From Limanda limanda (lineage: Eukaryota; Chordata; Actinopteri; Pleuronectiformes; Pleuronectidae), in contig NC_083638.1 in the NCBI RefSeq assembly GCF_963576545.1, forward strand, positions 2,715,119-2,779,118: a stretch of DNA of 64,000 nt, written 5' to 3'. Below, one piece after another: positions 42,990 to 56,310 of this stretch (positions within the stretch are counted from its first letter, which is position 1; each line of letters starts with the position of its first letter). Made by a program: the position numbers and the translations under genes. A model generated the notes under the pieces. It did no database searches. It was given only the letters and a program-made list of their open reading frames with translations, and had not been told where the DNA came from.

Positions 42990-43270
42990 ACTCTGTGCTC
43001 AGGGGGTACAGCGGGTCGACCACTAACCAGAGTCGTGCTGGTTCGATACCCAGCTCCGGTGTGGTTGGGCCTTGCTGCTGATGGCCAGGCCTCCAGTGTG
43101 AGAAGGATCAGTGATAGAATAGATGAGTATATAAGAACTTTAGAAGAAGTTTTTATATGTAAAGACTCTGAGGAATCCCAGATTAACAGATGGTTCATGT
43201 GAGACAAAGGTGTGAGTTCAATCCCGACTCATGAGCACTGCTGAGGAGCCGCTGAGCAAGGCACTCGCAG
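42990..43270 (+). mobile_element. tRNA-derived SINE-like fragment
   Basis: The stretch with AGCGGGTCGACCACTAACCA, GGTTCGATACCCAGCTCC and later GTTCAATCCCGACTCATGAG resembles fish repeats built on a tRNA-like B box. It cannot fold into a complete tRNA and encodes nothing. Confidence 0.45.
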
Positions 43271-43535
43271 GTCAGGAGGAATCTAAAACCAGTGTTTATC
43301 AGTGTGTGTGTGTGTGTGTGTGTTTTATTTGTGTGTGTGTGTGTGTGTGTTTTATTTGTGTGTGTGTGTTTTATTTGTGTCGGCGAGACGTCGTGACTCC
43401 ATGTTTCTGTTTCTGGTCGTGTCTGGAGCCCACTGCAGAGGAGAGAGTGGGGGCGAGCGAGGAGAGAGAGAGGAGAGACAGCAGTGTGGGCAGAATGTTA
43501 GCGGAGATGATTCACTGCTGCAGGCGGGGGGGGGA

Positions 43536-43545
43536 GAGCGAGAGA

Positions 43546-43634
<89 letters not shown>

Positions 43635-43654
43635 AGAGAGAGAGAGAGAGAGAG
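43536..43654. repeat. (GA)n microsatellite
   Basis: A GA tract of about 119 bases follows a G-run. Reading frames across it are repeat artefacts. Confidence 0.95.
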
Positions 43655-45239
43655 ATTTTACAGAAATATCCAGAGTTCAGCTCAAAGCGCTTCACAAAAA
43701 AAAATGAAAAAAAAGGATGAACCAACACATTTAAATAAATTACTTACTATAAAACGCATTGTTAAAGGTCCCTCATAAAACTACAAAAATGGCAGAATAC
43801 TTCAAAAACTACGAGGAGTTGAAAACATAAAACTAAAGTTGAATGTTTTGATATAAACGGTTGAAATCGTTTGTTGATTGAACCTCAAAAATTAAAGAAA
43901 AAGCTGTAAGCCTACTTGGCCAATGAGTGAGACTGTCTGCACGTACTGGGTTTGATACTTTGTCTTTTGGATTTATTGATCACCCCTGGACCTTGAATTT
44001 GGGTAATTGTTCAATGTTTTGTATTTGTCTTTGTTCTCCCTGTACTACAAGATGAAAATGATCTATAAATAGTTTTAAAAAAAAAAAATTGAAGAAAAAG
44101 CTGAAACAGTAAAACAAGCGTGTAAGAGCTGCTTCGGCTTTCATATTGTTTATCAATATATTTTTCATACCATATTCGTTTGAGATTTATTTAATCACAG
44201 TTTTTCAACCCTGAGGATCAGTGAACCTGGTTCCACAACCATCACGACACGTTAATGACTGAGTGACACGTGCTGTCAAACATGTGACATACGTGTCCGC
44301 TGTGTTTGGATCTTTGAATAAAACTTAAACTTTGTGGATCGGCAGAGAAAACGTCCGTTCACTTGTGTATTTTTTGTACAAATGTAGAATTTACTGCAGA
44401 TTAAAGTCGGATTCTTTATGTTCCTCAGTAAACAAAAAACATAATAAACCATAAAAACTGAATAAAATGGTTTTCACTCTAATTCTCTCTGGTTTTTAAA
44501 ACACGTTCTCGTGTTTTTCTCTTGTGTAACGTTTAATCGTCTCTTTCTCATGGAACCACTTAAAGGACACAAACAATGCGATGCTTAATAAACACCTGAT
44601 TCTATGTGAAGACCACTTTTCATGCCCGGTTGAGTTTTGCAGGTTGAGGTCTTTTGTGCAAAGATGAAAGTTCAAAGTGTGTAAAGTTAAAACCTGACAA
44701 ATTCTTATCCGCTAGAGATTTTCCTTTGTTACAAATAAACCTGAATAGAAGTTTTCACTGAAGATTTCTTGTTGTTTCAGTATTTTATGAATTTGTTGAT
44801 TTTCTTTTCATCAGCTCTTTTCCCCACTCACAACAAAGTGAGTCAGCCGCTCTTCAGTCAGACCACGCTGCCGGAGTGAGGAGGCGACAGCAGAGCCGAG
44901 CGTTGGCAGACGGTCGGTGGGCGGACGATCTGGATCCATTCACACAGCTCCGACATGAATGGAGACAAAGACACATCACAGCCTCCGTCTGTGTGGACAC
45001 TTCTGTCTGAGCTCTGCACTGATCAGAGCCTCACTGAGCAGGAACATCAGAAACAGCAGAGATCAAGTCAAACTCCTCCTGATGTGATAGTTTCCTTTCA
45101 TCCCACTGTCTTCTGCTAATCATGAGTCTTTAAGAAGATAATAAAAAATTCTGATAATTGGATTTTCCACTTTTCAAGGAGCCATGAAACAGCAAAGTGT
45201 TCACAGTGTAGAACGTTCAGTCACAACAAGGATCAGATG

Positions 45240-45570
45240 ATGATCAGGTTTGATCTGGTTTGTCAGTTTAATGTTTCTGAGGAAATGTCAGCACATAATG
45301 TATTGACTGACAATGAACAGTTACTCATCCTGACTGTGTGTGTGTGTGTGGAACGGCTCCATCTGTAGCTCAACTCGTTCTGTCTTTTCAGCTTCTTAAC
45401 AACAGCAGAAATGAAATCTGATTTGATGCTGTTTTCTAGAGGAAAACATTTTGTAAAACAAACGTTGTGACCATTTGTAATAAATTGCTATAGCGCCACC
45501 TGTAGTTGCAGCGGTGTATCATATCCAAAATCATGAAGATGGACGATATGTCAACTCCTGAAAAAGAGGT
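45240..45570. repeat. Dispersed repeat, copy 2
   Basis: This is the partner of 40200-40590, about 5 kb away in the same orientation, with a shorter internal TG tract. It ends near AGATGGACGATATGTCAACT. Confidence 0.8.
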
Positions 45571-45667
45571 CGATCAGGTTTATTAGAGCTGATACCGACC
45601 CTCCAGTCCCGTTAGGATTATTGATCAGTAAACTGTCGAGTCTCAAACAGGCATCTGAACTAAAAGT

Positions 45668-45673
45668 TTTATT
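45668..45673 (-). terminator. Poly(A) signal of gpn1
   Basis: TTTATT on the plus strand is AATAAA on the minus strand. It lies about 275 bases downstream of the gpn1 stop codon. Confidence 0.6.
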
Positions 45674-45942
45674 CGATTCCTTCAGTTTTTTACAAACATG
45701 AACAGTGGAGAAAAACAAAAAGAATAGAAGATTCTGCTTTGATATAAAAATATAACTTATATAATGAGGAAGGACTGAGGAGCAGCCAATCACAGGCTCA
45801 GAGGCCGCCTGATCAGATACAGCTCGTCCAACATCTGTACATCCACAGGATCTGCTCCAGGTAATAGTCTGTACCACAGGGGGGGAAACCGTTCCCTCAC
45901 AGGTCAGGTCACGTTCATGTTGCAGAGGTCAAAGGTCAGAGG

Positions 45943-48207
45943 TCAGTATCCGTCTGGTATCGCACCCTTCCTGTTTCGGACCTGAATCACTTCCTTCCTG
46001 TCCTTCAGGAAGTTCCCGAAAGCGTCGCCCTCTTTGCTCTCCTCCGTCACTGAGAGATTGGAAAGGAAGATTCAGATCTGATCATGTTTTCTGTTTATTC
46101 AGGTGAATCAATGAGGTTTAGTTTAGAACAGTGCACACCGCCCCCTGCTGGAGGGGAGCAGCCACCACAGTGAAACAGATGGAAAATGATTTAATTTTTT
46201 CATTTCATATCGTTTGAGGTTGATTATTATTTTAGACTGAGACAGAAACAAACCTCTGGACCATTTAACTCTGTCTTAAGTCGGATTATCACTTACAGTC
46301 AAGATATATAAATAAAAAACTGATTTATTTACAATATAATCCAATTAAAATCTAAATAACATTTCTATGTCGTCGTATTTTTTTTCCTACGGTGAAACAT
46401 GAGTCAGGTTATGAATTGAACATGTTTCTGTATCGTGTTTTTTCTCTCTCACCTTTGTGGTCAATATCGTCCGTGTCGCTGTCCTCATCTTCTTCTTCCT
46501 CGTCTTCGTCACGGCTACCACGGGTCATGATGAGGTCACTGGGTCCAGCGATGTGAGGGTCCTCTGTGGACAGGAAGTCAACCCGTCAATCAGAGCAAAA
46601 AAGTGTACGACTTGAAACAAGACATTTTTGTTTGTCTACGTCATGGAGAAAATTCAGTTTAATTTTAGTAGTCTCTTCTTTCTTTGTGTGAAAAATAAGA
46701 AGCTAAATACAGAGACTGTGATTTGGAAGCTCTTGGTGTCAGCGCGGCATTAAACAGCAAAAATAAGGTGTATTGTATGATTTTACATGTTTTACATAAT
46801 AATGTCAGAGAAAACAGAAAGATATTATATTCAAAGGCGAATTTTTAAATCAGTTTTCAAATACAAGAAAATCTTTTCTCGACCAGTTCATTAATTCCAA
46901 TAAAACAAGTAAAACAGAGTGTGGAGAGTTTGTGTGAAGAAGAGCTCTGAGCTGCTGCTCTACCTGTAGCCGGCGTCTTGGTGATGTTGACGGCTCCGAG
47001 GTCTTTCCTGAGACGCTCCAGCTGCTGCTGCTGCTTCTGGCTCTGAGCCTCGGCCTGATGGAGAGAGCGTCAGGTAAAACATGGAGAAAGAGACGGAAAG
47101 AAAAGACAGAAAACACACAAACACACAGACACACAGACACACTGACCAGCTGTTTGCGGAGTCTCTCGTATTCTGGACGATAATCTCTGAAGAAGAGAAA
47201 CGAGAGACAAACAGTTGAGATGTGATGTTAGTCTGAAATGTCTCCAGTCATTTTAATCAGGCTGCAGAGATAATAATAATAATATCAAATGTGTTATAAT
47301 TAATTATAGATCAGTTTATAATTTGGTGAATAACTTTATAATTTAGCATAATTGTAAATTAGTGTTTTATTTAGTAAAAGCATTTATTGATGGGTAAAAC
47401 TTAATTTCTAACAGTGATGTGATGAGCAGGGGCGTGACCCCCCCACTGACCTGTCATACTCCTTGGCGGCGTCCTCCACCTGAACGAACAGCTCGTCCAA
47501 TCCCGTGCCTGCCACCGCGGACACGCCCACAACCTGCAGACACAGGGAAACGCTGTCAGGACATTTCTGTCGTTTACATTGAACCACTGTTTACACAAGG
47601 ATCTGATCCAGTGACCTGATTGGATGTTTTTAATAAGCTGACTTCCTGTTCAGACCTTTATTTTGAATTCTTCCTGAGTTTGTGTTGTTATAAATAAAGT
47701 TCCGAGTCTAACAGTTGACAAAGTTCTGTGGTGTGAGCCGCTCCTCTCACCCTGAGGTTGGAGTAGAACTCGTCCAGCACCAGGCTCATGGATCTCGTCA
47801 GGTTGCTCACGTACGACGTCTCCTGGTTCAGAGCGTCCTGGAAAACCTCAAAGTCCTGCATCCACTCCACCGCGAAGCTGTGGTCGATGATGTCCGTCTG
47901 CAAACCACGAGTCCACGAGTCAAGATAAACTCTGCGCCAACAGTGCACCAGCAGACAGGAAGTGACCTCACCTTGTTCATGGCGACGATGAAGGGCAGCT
48001 TGGTCTTGTAGAGAATACTGAAGGAGAGAAACAGCAGCTGAGCTCGTGTCCATTTTTAAATTACACCAACATCTAAAGGCTCTGTGGTTAGTTGGGTCTG
48101 GTACCTGCAGGCGTAGAGCATGTTGGACATGAAGGTCACCGGGCTGACGCTGCGGGACGTGTCCATCACATAGATCACCACACACGGGAAAGACGACGCC
48201 TGTAACA

Positions 48208-48242
<35 letters not shown>

Positions 48243-51200
48243 CAGGGGTTTAAAATGACTGTCACATGATCAGTGAAGAATGAAAAACCCAGCGTGCAGC
48301 GTGCAGACCAACCAGAGCCTCGGTGATGATGGTTCCAGACGCCGACCACGTGAAGACTTCAATCTGACCCGGGGTGTCAATCAACACGTACCTGCAGAGG
48401 TCAAAGGTCATCAGACACAACTATAAACAAGATACACAATCTAATGGGCATTTACAACAACGGTAAGTCAAACAGGAAACTGTCACTAGGATGAGGATGA
48501 TGAGGATGGAGAAAACATCAGAAGCTTCACAGATTCCAGACGGACACTAACTTGTGATCGTGCTGCTTCTTCTCGATGAACTGCATCACCTGCACAACAC
48601 AAACACACACGTTTAATCACAGTTCAGTCACTCGGTTGTTTGTCATGATTTGCCTGGAAACTAAACTTTGGGAGAAACTGTAACAGAACTTCATATTATT
48701 TAATTTAACATTCCCCACTCCTTCACCCGGTAAACTGCTGCTTCATTTTGCTATGTTATATGTTAGAGGTAGGGCTGGGCAAGTTAACTCGTTTCAATGG
48801 AGTTAACTCGAGTTAACTCAAGTGATGAGTTAACTCGATTAATTATTTTATCTCGCATTCACTCAGGTTTGATTATTTATTGTTTTATTGTGAAAGTCAG
48901 GCTTTTATTTTGTGAAAGTCTGTTGCTGACTGCTGCAGAACAGGAAAAAAGAAAATAATTGGCGGGTAAACAATCGAGTTAACTCATCACTTGAGTTAAC
49001 TCGATTAAAACGAGTTAACTTGCCCAGCCCTAGTTAGAGGATATATGTTAAATGTTAGAGGTGTCATTTTCTAAAATGTGTTTTTAAGATGTTACCTGCC
49101 AGGTCACAAGATCACAGGTCACACTTCCTACGTACTTATTACACATATATTCATATTATTTAATCTAATATTTGCCACTCCTTTACCCTGTAAATTGCTG
49201 CTTCATTTTACTATGTTATATGTTATATCATTTTTTAAAATTTTGTAAAGCTGTAAATCTACTGTGTAGATGTTGCCTGCCAGGTCACAAGAATGTCACT
49301 GCTCCGATGACGCTGTCATTGGTGCTTGTGACAATAAACTTTTATTTGATTTGATTTGATTTGAACTGTATTTTTAAGAAGGTTCTAAGCTTTAGTTGAG
49401 TTCATTCCGATGGTTAATCTGGTCACCTGATCAAAGCGCGTCGCGAACAGGTTGAGCGACGTGACGATTCCTCCGTTCGGTCCGAGGCCGTACTGCTTCA
49501 TCACCTCCTTGTAGTTCACAGTGTCCCGGATGTCTGGAGGACAGAGGACACACAAACACACACACACACACACACACTGAAGGTTACAGCGACCAGGAGG
49601 AGACTGTTCACTCTCTGTGTGATCTGTCCAGGAAGTAGACGGGTCCTCACCGATGTTAGCAGGGAAGGGAACCTCGTGGACGGCCGGGTCCAGGTTGATG
49701 ACGTACGGAGGAGCTTTCCGGGAGTGAAGGTACGCTGTCAGCCTCTGGAGACAAGAAAAGCAACTGAGCGTAAAACAGAGATAACAGCCAGTACATCTCC
49801 ATCGCCCCCTGGTGGCTGACTGCAGCGTATGTCATGAAACACTCCTTCTCCATGTTAACAGACGGGACATTGACCAAAACTTAAAAGCCAAAGTAGACGC
49901 AAGACAAATGTTTCAAAGATGGTTTCGGTCATCTCAGGTCGTTATCATCACACTGATGTTTGTTCAAGTGTTTATGTTTCTGATAAGTTTGGTTTTAATT
50001 AGGGCTGGGCAAGTTAACTCGTTTCAATGGAGTTAACTCGAGTTAACTTGAGTTAACTCAAGTGATGAGTTAACTCGATTAATTATTTTATCTCGCATTC
50101 ACTCAGGTTTGATTATTTATTGTTTTATTGTGAAAGTCAGGCTTTTATTATGTGAAAGTCTGTTGCTGACTGCTGCAGAACAGGAAAAAAGAAAATAATT
50201 GGCGGATAAACAATCGAGTTAACTCATCACTTGAGTTCGTTACCTGCAGCTACGGTGGCCTTCAGAGTCAAACCAGAACACAAAATGCTGTTCTGGATTT
50301 ATGTCATTGCGTTTAGACCCTCGGGGCCACCGTATGGGTCGGTCTGGACTCGTACGCGGGAAAAGCTCAGACAGAACCGTGGTTCTGGTTCCGGATCCCT
50401 GAAGACCGGGTGAGTGAGAAACTGAACAACTACGCGTTTCTTCAAACCGAGTCAAGTGTCGTGAAACTAGTTTTACAGAAGAAGCTCGTCTGTAAAGTTT
50501 GTGTCGCAGTTTATAGAGAAATCAGAAATGTCGTCACAGCGGTGAACAGGTTACAACCTGCTGCTGCTAGCTGAGTCATCCCCGCTAACCTGTGAACCCA
50601 CAGGTAGCAAATACATTACTTATAGCTAGCATAAGAATATCCTAAAGCTAACCGATCAACAACAGAGAGTCACCGGTAAGATAACAGACCGTCGTTATCC
50701 TGTCGTATCGGATAAAGTTACAACTTTGAGAAAAATGTAGCTAGCCTATTAATAACATGTAGCTACTATATAAAGACTTTGTAGCTAGCATATTCAGACC
50801 AACAGCTGGTATATTAATAACATGTAGCCAGTATATAAATAACACGTAGATAGCATATTCATAACATGTAGCTAGTATATTAATTACATGTAGCTGGTAT
50901 ATTGATAACATGTGTCCAGTGTATTAATAACCTGTAGCTGACAGATGAATAGTCTCCTGCTGACAGATTCATAGCAGCTAGCCTATTTACCTCCAGTTAG
51001 CACATTATCGACCTGTAGCTAACACAATACAACCGACAGGTTCCGGTAAGATCCCGAGCATGAGAACAGCCGCTTCCTGTCCCACACACCGGGCTCTTCT
51101 CAGTCTAGAAATTTTCAGAACCACCATGTGTCCCGTGTTGTTGTCCCCAGCCGGACTCGTGTAGCTAGCCGCGGTTAGCATCTTTAGCTAACTGACCTGA

Positions 51201-51361
51201 ACGAACGTGGTTTTCCCGGATCCCGCCATCCCGAGCACGATCAGACACACCGGTAGGTCCCGTGGGGGGGCAGCCGGTGCTCCTCCGTCTCCTCCCGCCG
51301 GGGAACCCCCCTGGTCTCCGGCTACAGTCTCCTCTGGACCGGGTCCACACGCATCCGCCAT
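45943..51361 (-). CDS. gpn1: GPN-loop GTPase 1 (XAB1)
   Basis: This cytoplasmic GTPase, with GPN3, assembles and imports RNA polymerase II into the nucleus. Thirteen coding exons are 51197-51361, 49651-49744, 49427-49533, 48552-48589, 48313-48391, 48105-48199, 47972-48017, 47751-47897, 47451-47533, 47147-47186, 46964-47054, 46453-46563 and 45943-46049. They give 400 aa (human 374). The P-loop GMAGSGKTT is at 44-52, GPN at 104-106, the G3 motif DTPGQ at 140-144 and NKTD at 207-210. [20 protein letters not shown] and [20 protein letters not shown] are near-identical to human GPN1. A coiled, Gln-rich stretch ([13 protein letters not shown]) is followed by an acidic run ([12 protein letters not shown], about 349-360). 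The extra length is mainly a Gly/Ala/Pro-rich N-terminus. The start at 51361 begins [11 protein letters not shown], in a GC-rich promoter-like setting. Introns 1 and 3 carry copies of a hAT-like MITE. Confidence 0.97.
48770..49032. mobile_element. Complete hAT-type MITE in gpn1 intron 3
   Basis: A 263-bp element begins TAGGGCTGGGCAAGTTAACT and ends with its reverse complement. Long inverted arms are full of GAGTTAACTCGA. It is flanked on both sides by GTTAGAGG (48762-48769 and 49033-49040), an 8-bp target duplication diagnostic of hAT transposition. There is no coding capacity. Confidence 0.9.
49041..49370 (+). mobile_element. LINE 3' tail-like sequence
   Basis: The string GTGACAATAAACTTTTATTT followed by GATTTGATTTGATTT is a typical fish LINE (L2/CR1-like) 3' end with a pentanucleotide tail. 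Part of it repeats a segment at about 48700-48768, before the MITE. The MITE therefore interrupts or adjoins an older repeated segment. Confidence 0.55.
49795..49999. repeat. Dispersed repeat copy (CCCCCTGGTGGCTG family) in gpn1 intron 1
   Basis: The ordered strings CGCCCCCTGGTGGCTGACTG, CTCCATGTTAACAGACGGGA and GGTTTCGGTCATCTCAGGTC recur near 14910, 40600 and 11920. Confidence 0.65.
50000..50237. mobile_element. Truncated copy of the hAT-type MITE in gpn1 intron 1
   Basis: It is almost identical to 48770-49000 but with an extra GAGTTAACTT unit in the left arm, and it lacks the outer part of the right terminal repeat. No second target-site copy is seen, which fits a deletion after insertion. 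Confidence 0.85.
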
Positions 51362-51645
51362 GCTGCTGGATGCTGGAGCAACTGCCTGCCGTCAACACAC
51401 TGGTACTGTCGTGAAGCGGGAGGCAGTGGGCGGATGAGTAGTGAGTACACGTCAGTGAGTAGTGAGTACACGTCAGTGAGTACATTCTACTACAAGTATA
51501 CCATCAAGTTATCAGATAGATTCTAGATTAGAGAAGAATAGAGTTCTTCATTAGCCTCATAGCTGGATATGACATTACAGTATTTCATTATTAAATATGT
51601 ATATGTATAGAGCAAGTACTAGAACTGTATTGATCCTGACATTCA

Positions 51646-51710
51646 TCATCATAAGATAAGATCAACCTTGATCCACACATCAGGGAAATTCAGTTGTTAC
51701 AGAAGCAGTT
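51646..51710 (-). mobile_element. Decayed LINE 3' end fragment
   Basis: AAGATCAACCTTGATCCACA followed by CAGGGAAATTCAGTTGTTAC is the reverse of the same LINE terminus seen next to the GATA tract at 31731. Confidence 0.45.
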
Positions 51711-53959
51711 ATTTAAAAATGAGGTAAACAAGAAAATATCATCTTAAAATTAAATAAAAAATGCTGAGTATGTGGTAAAAATGTTATAAAGTGAAGTGCA
51801 GGGGCACAGGTTGATTATACGAACAGGTAGAAAAAATGTTATAATAAATATGAAGACATATTGTGATGTGCAGATGACACAAATGTGCAAAAAGTTATTT
51901 TCCGTTAAAAATAGTGCAAATCATCATCACTTTTGATGCCTTTGATGCCTTTCCAAAGAGAAAAACTTCAGCCGTCGCATCAGAGAAGGTTAGTAGTATG
52001 TGTGTTCAGTAATTTGGTATGGCCTTCTAGGACATTCCAAAAACTGAAAAATAAAAATGTTCCCCTTCCCCGGGAGTGACAGACATCATTATGCTGAGTT
52101 TCACTCTGGAACATTTCAGGTCTTGCTGTGATAGATAGTAAATATTGAAAAGCTCTGACTAGAGGCTCTTCATGTAGTTAATAGTTCTAAGTAAGTGTGA
52201 TTTGCTAAGAGATCTAACATCAATAACTTAATTTCCTATGTAAATTTATTTTGTCCAAGAGTCTTTGACTGGGAAAATGTGTATGTCCTCAATATATAGA
52301 TAGATGTATAGATAGATAGATGTATATACATATATATAGATAGATGTATAGATAGCCCTCTAAGGATTTCACAAAAACTAAAATGACATTGTTATGCTGA
52401 GTTCTGCTTCTGAACATTTCAGATCTTGCTGTGACTGATAGTAACTATTGAAACGCTCAAAAAATGTAATGAAACAATTATTTCCGCCTTTAATTACTAC
52501 AGCCTTTAAAGTTCATCTTCTGTGACCCACAAAACAATTATTAAATACCTAATGAGAAAGATATACAAATAGAAACTTCATCATGACAGCATTTACTGTT
52601 TTATTTGAGATATAAGAATATGACTTAATAATAATGGACCCAAGAAGCCACCAGGTGGTGCTACAGCACCAGGCAGTACAGAACAGCTTTCACTCCTCAC
52701 TACCTAACAGCAATGAAAACCATTTTAATTATTAAAATTATTCATTTGCAATATTAATACAATCACTGTGAGGTTCAATATTAACATATCAATCACATAA
52801 AAATTCTGTATTGCTGCAACTGACATGGGGCTTAAAGGAAACTGCAATCCGACTATTCAACAAGATCTCTGGCTCAAAGAAAGTCTCACTTCATAGAGTG
52901 AAGATGAGATGAAGTGATGGAAGAGAAATGTGTTTCAAACTTCGAACTCTGTGATGAAGTCACAAAGAAGAAAAAAGACATGTTCAGAAACGAGGAGGCG
53001 GGACCCTCAGACTCCAAAGTTCATTGGATGGTTTCTTGCTACGCTTTCATGAAACGTACAATATGTAACTTCAGCTACAAGGGGTCCCTCAATCAAAACA
53101 ACTAAAAACCTATAACATCATGAAGCAGCGTGGGAACTTGTCTTCACCATCAAATTTTCCTGAAGCAACTCTGGCGCCAATCACAACAGATGAGGTCATA
53201 TATTAAAGTTCTATTCACGATGCGTAACAAATGGCAATGAATAATCGTGATAATTTCCAGGTAACCAAAACAGACGGTAGAAGGAAGAAACCACAGACAC
53301 TTCATTAGGTTCATCTCTCTTCATTCTGAAGTGCGTATGCTGAGTAATAATACAAAGTAAAATAGTGAGACAGTCGCTCGCTCGTCAAGTTGAGTTTTGA
53401 GACTTTGGAGGCGGGGACAGTGGCTGTTCCCCTCGTTCGTTTGGTCATTTTAAACGCCTCCCTTATCATATCCTCTTCATTTTTCTGTAAAGGTTGTAAA
53501 CTTGATGGATCCTACCACTTAATGATTCTGCCACCATGATGTGAGGTACCCTTGTGGATACTGATCCATGAACTCTTATCAATTGATGTGCAGACTTGAC
53601 TTTCTGCATGCATTAAATTTTAGACTAAATTGAGGCCACATGCTTCTGCATCCCAGTGGTAAGTGGGCTGCACATCTACTGGGCCCCAGATGAACCAGGC
53701 AGTGTGAGCCTGTTAGACTGAGCTCAGGGCAACGAAACACAAAGTGTACAACAACAAACTGAGAAGAACATCAGAAAAGGAAATGAAGAATGACCCGTTA
53801 ATACAGTTTTACCCTCCAGACAGTTGGCGACTAGTTTACGTGAATATTTGTCAGTCGCTGTTCTTTCTTTATGTTGAGGAAGTTGGCATCATCATCGTTT
53901 ATCTCACCGACAAAGTTCTGATTGTCATCATTTTGAAAATGAACACAATATTAGACCTT

Positions 53960-54262
53960 TAAACATTTGCACTAGACTGTTATTTTTTTACCACTGTATT
54001 ATCCCGCCTATAGTGTATTCATATTTATATATATATTTATCTTGCTCATAGTGTATTCATCATTCTTATATCATACAATACCTCTTAATACTGTACTATT
54101 CAATATATATTTCTACTGTACATATCTCAGTTATTTACATATTCCACTTTAAATATGCACAATACTCTGCACTTTTACTGCCTTTTTTGCACTTCTGGTT
54201 AGATGCCAAACTGCATTTCGTAGTACTTTTACTGTGCAATGACAATAAAGTTGAATCTAAAA
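53960..54262 (+). mobile_element. LINE (L2/CR1-like) 3' tail
   Basis: It contains GCACTTTTACTGCC, TTTTTTGCACTTCTGGTTAG, ATGCCAAACTGCATTTCGTA and a terminal TGTGCAATGACAATAAAG then TTGAATCTAA. This is a well-known fish LINE 3' end layout. No reverse transcriptase part remains. Confidence 0.6.
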
Positions 54263-56039
54263 AAATCAGATGTAGGCAGCAAACCTGTCTGAAAATCCAC
54301 CAGAGGGCGATCATGTCAAATATAACATAGTTCTAGTAGGAAAACGACATCATCACATGACTGTGAACATTAAAACGCAGCAGAGTTAAGTGACAATAAG
54401 CAACAGTCAAGTTTCCTCAGCCTCCTTCCTCACATGCGTCCGTGTTCAACTCTCCTCCTCCTCCGACACAGAGGAGTTTTCAGAAAATGCAAATTTATGC
54501 AGCACGTCTTATTAAAATGCATCCGGCTAAAAAGGAAAGAAAATATTCAGTGAGTGCTAATGTGCAGCATTATAATTTAAAACTTCCCTTTGTAGTTTGT
54601 GTTTCATCAGGGCTGAGTGTGATGAAATGATTGTGACACTCTATTAGTGATGCGTGTGAAGATGATAAGAGGATGGTGTGCAGATGGTTCCGTCTCGTTA
54701 CAGGAACGTCAGAGCAGCTTCTCATCTGAAACTCACTGAGTTTAACACCAGCTCCGGCCAGTGGAGGTTCAACAACAAAACCACGGAACAAGTCTTCACC
54801 TTACAACAAACCTTTAATATCATATAACATTATTATATCATCCTTCCTGTGCTGGATTCATATTACTCACACATATGATTCACAGGAAACACCTCCTAAA
54901 ACCGTTCATGATTTAATCTCATTAATTACTCAGATTATCTTCAAGTATTTCCTCTGAAACTAGAATGTGACTCAGAAGAGTTCAAACCTGCAACACGAAC
55001 AAATTAAATCACACACATCTATCAGCCCTCTTCTTAATATGTCTGATTGTTTTATTCCCTGAGAAACAAATGAAAATTTCCCCTCTCACAATATTAAAGA
55101 ACGTGATTTAAAATCCCTGGATCCGCCCCCTGATCCAGTGAGTTCTATCTTGACCAATTTCCTTCTACAAGGAAAGTTACAGATTGAGTTTCACATTTCT
55201 CTTGATAAACTTTGACGTTCTTCAATCAGAACCAGACATGCTGCAGATTCTCAAATGAGATTATCAGGACCTGTGTATTTATTCCTCAATGTAAATTCCA
55301 CCTTCACTGTTTTTCTTGATCTCTCCAATGTTCCTCAACATAACTCTGGAATCTCTTTGAAAATCTGTACGACATTTCTTCTGAGTGGCTCTGGATACAA
55401 CAGTACCTGGTATCACAGGCGTCATCATATCAAAGGCACTGTTTCCGATGAATGTATTCACATTTAAATATTCAGTCGAGTGGTTTCACAGAGCAGGACA
55501 CCGTCTCCAGACTCAATAATTCATACTTACAGAGGAGCGTTGAATTATTGAACTGAGCTGCTAATCTGACGATGACTCACGCTCTGTTATTGTGAGAGGA
55601 CGAAGCTGCAGCGGCTTCAGTTTCCTCTGATCACTGCTCTTCTATCAGCTCAGCTTTTATTTATCACAGCAGATGATCAGAGCAGGAAACGGCTCGGATG
55701 TAAGAGACGGATGAACCGTGTTGTATTTAATGAGCTGAGCCTCATCAGGATGATTCATGAAGTTGTACAAAAACAAATCCCATCTTTTATCTTTTTAAGT
55801 CTGAAGTATGTAAAACACAGAGAGTGAGCAGCAGAAGAGTTTCTCCACCAGCAAGAAAGGACATGGGATGAAAATGCAGTGACGGCAAAAACTTAAAGCA
55901 TCGTAACACCATCTTCTAGAAGTTAGGTTCATGTCACTCAACTGTTTTTATAACAAATGTTTACTCGCTCAAACACAATCTGTCCAATCAGAGACGATCA
56001 TTGACAGAGGACGACTTCTTCACATGTTTATAGACTGTA

Positions 56040-56310
56040 GATAAAGATGGACGACGTTGAAGCGGACATATCTTGGATGCGAACGCTGCCATCGTGCGCT
56101 TCTGAGGTCAATGGGGTCAGTGGAGCCGTGGTATCGAAGTCCTTCCGATTCACATGCTCGACCAATCAGGAGTTGGTCTCAGCTGGTTATTAACACTTGA
56201 ACTTATCAGTGTGAAAAGAAACACCTTTGCTTGTTTTTTGTTTGGTCCACCTCCCATCTGCTAACATGGAGGAGGCAGGGGTGTAGTGAGCCTTGCTGGA
56301 AATGTGTAGT
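56040..56310. repeat. Dispersed repeat copy
   Basis: AAAGATGGACGACGTTGAAG, TGGATGCGAACGCTGCCATC and CCACCTCCCATCTGCTAACA are shared in order with the copy at 42560-42840. Confidence 0.55.

Larger units (their letters stand above)
39346..45660. other. Intergenic region between stmn4-like and gpn1
   Basis: No supported gene in about 6.3 kb. It is dense in (CA)n or (TG)n tracts (39551-39613, 40303-40358, 41167-41241, 41338-41443, 41549-41587, 43302-43378) and a (GA)n tract (43536-43654). It also holds dispersed repeats at 40200-40760, 42560-42840 and 45240-45570 and a SINE-like piece at 42990-43270. Open frames here are mostly repeat translations. Confidence 0.6.

Noticed and set aside
43231..43778. 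Two overlapping 158-aa frames with VCVC and ERER runs
   Set aside because: Most of their length is the (TG)n and (GA)n microsatellites, and no splice logic or homology supports them.
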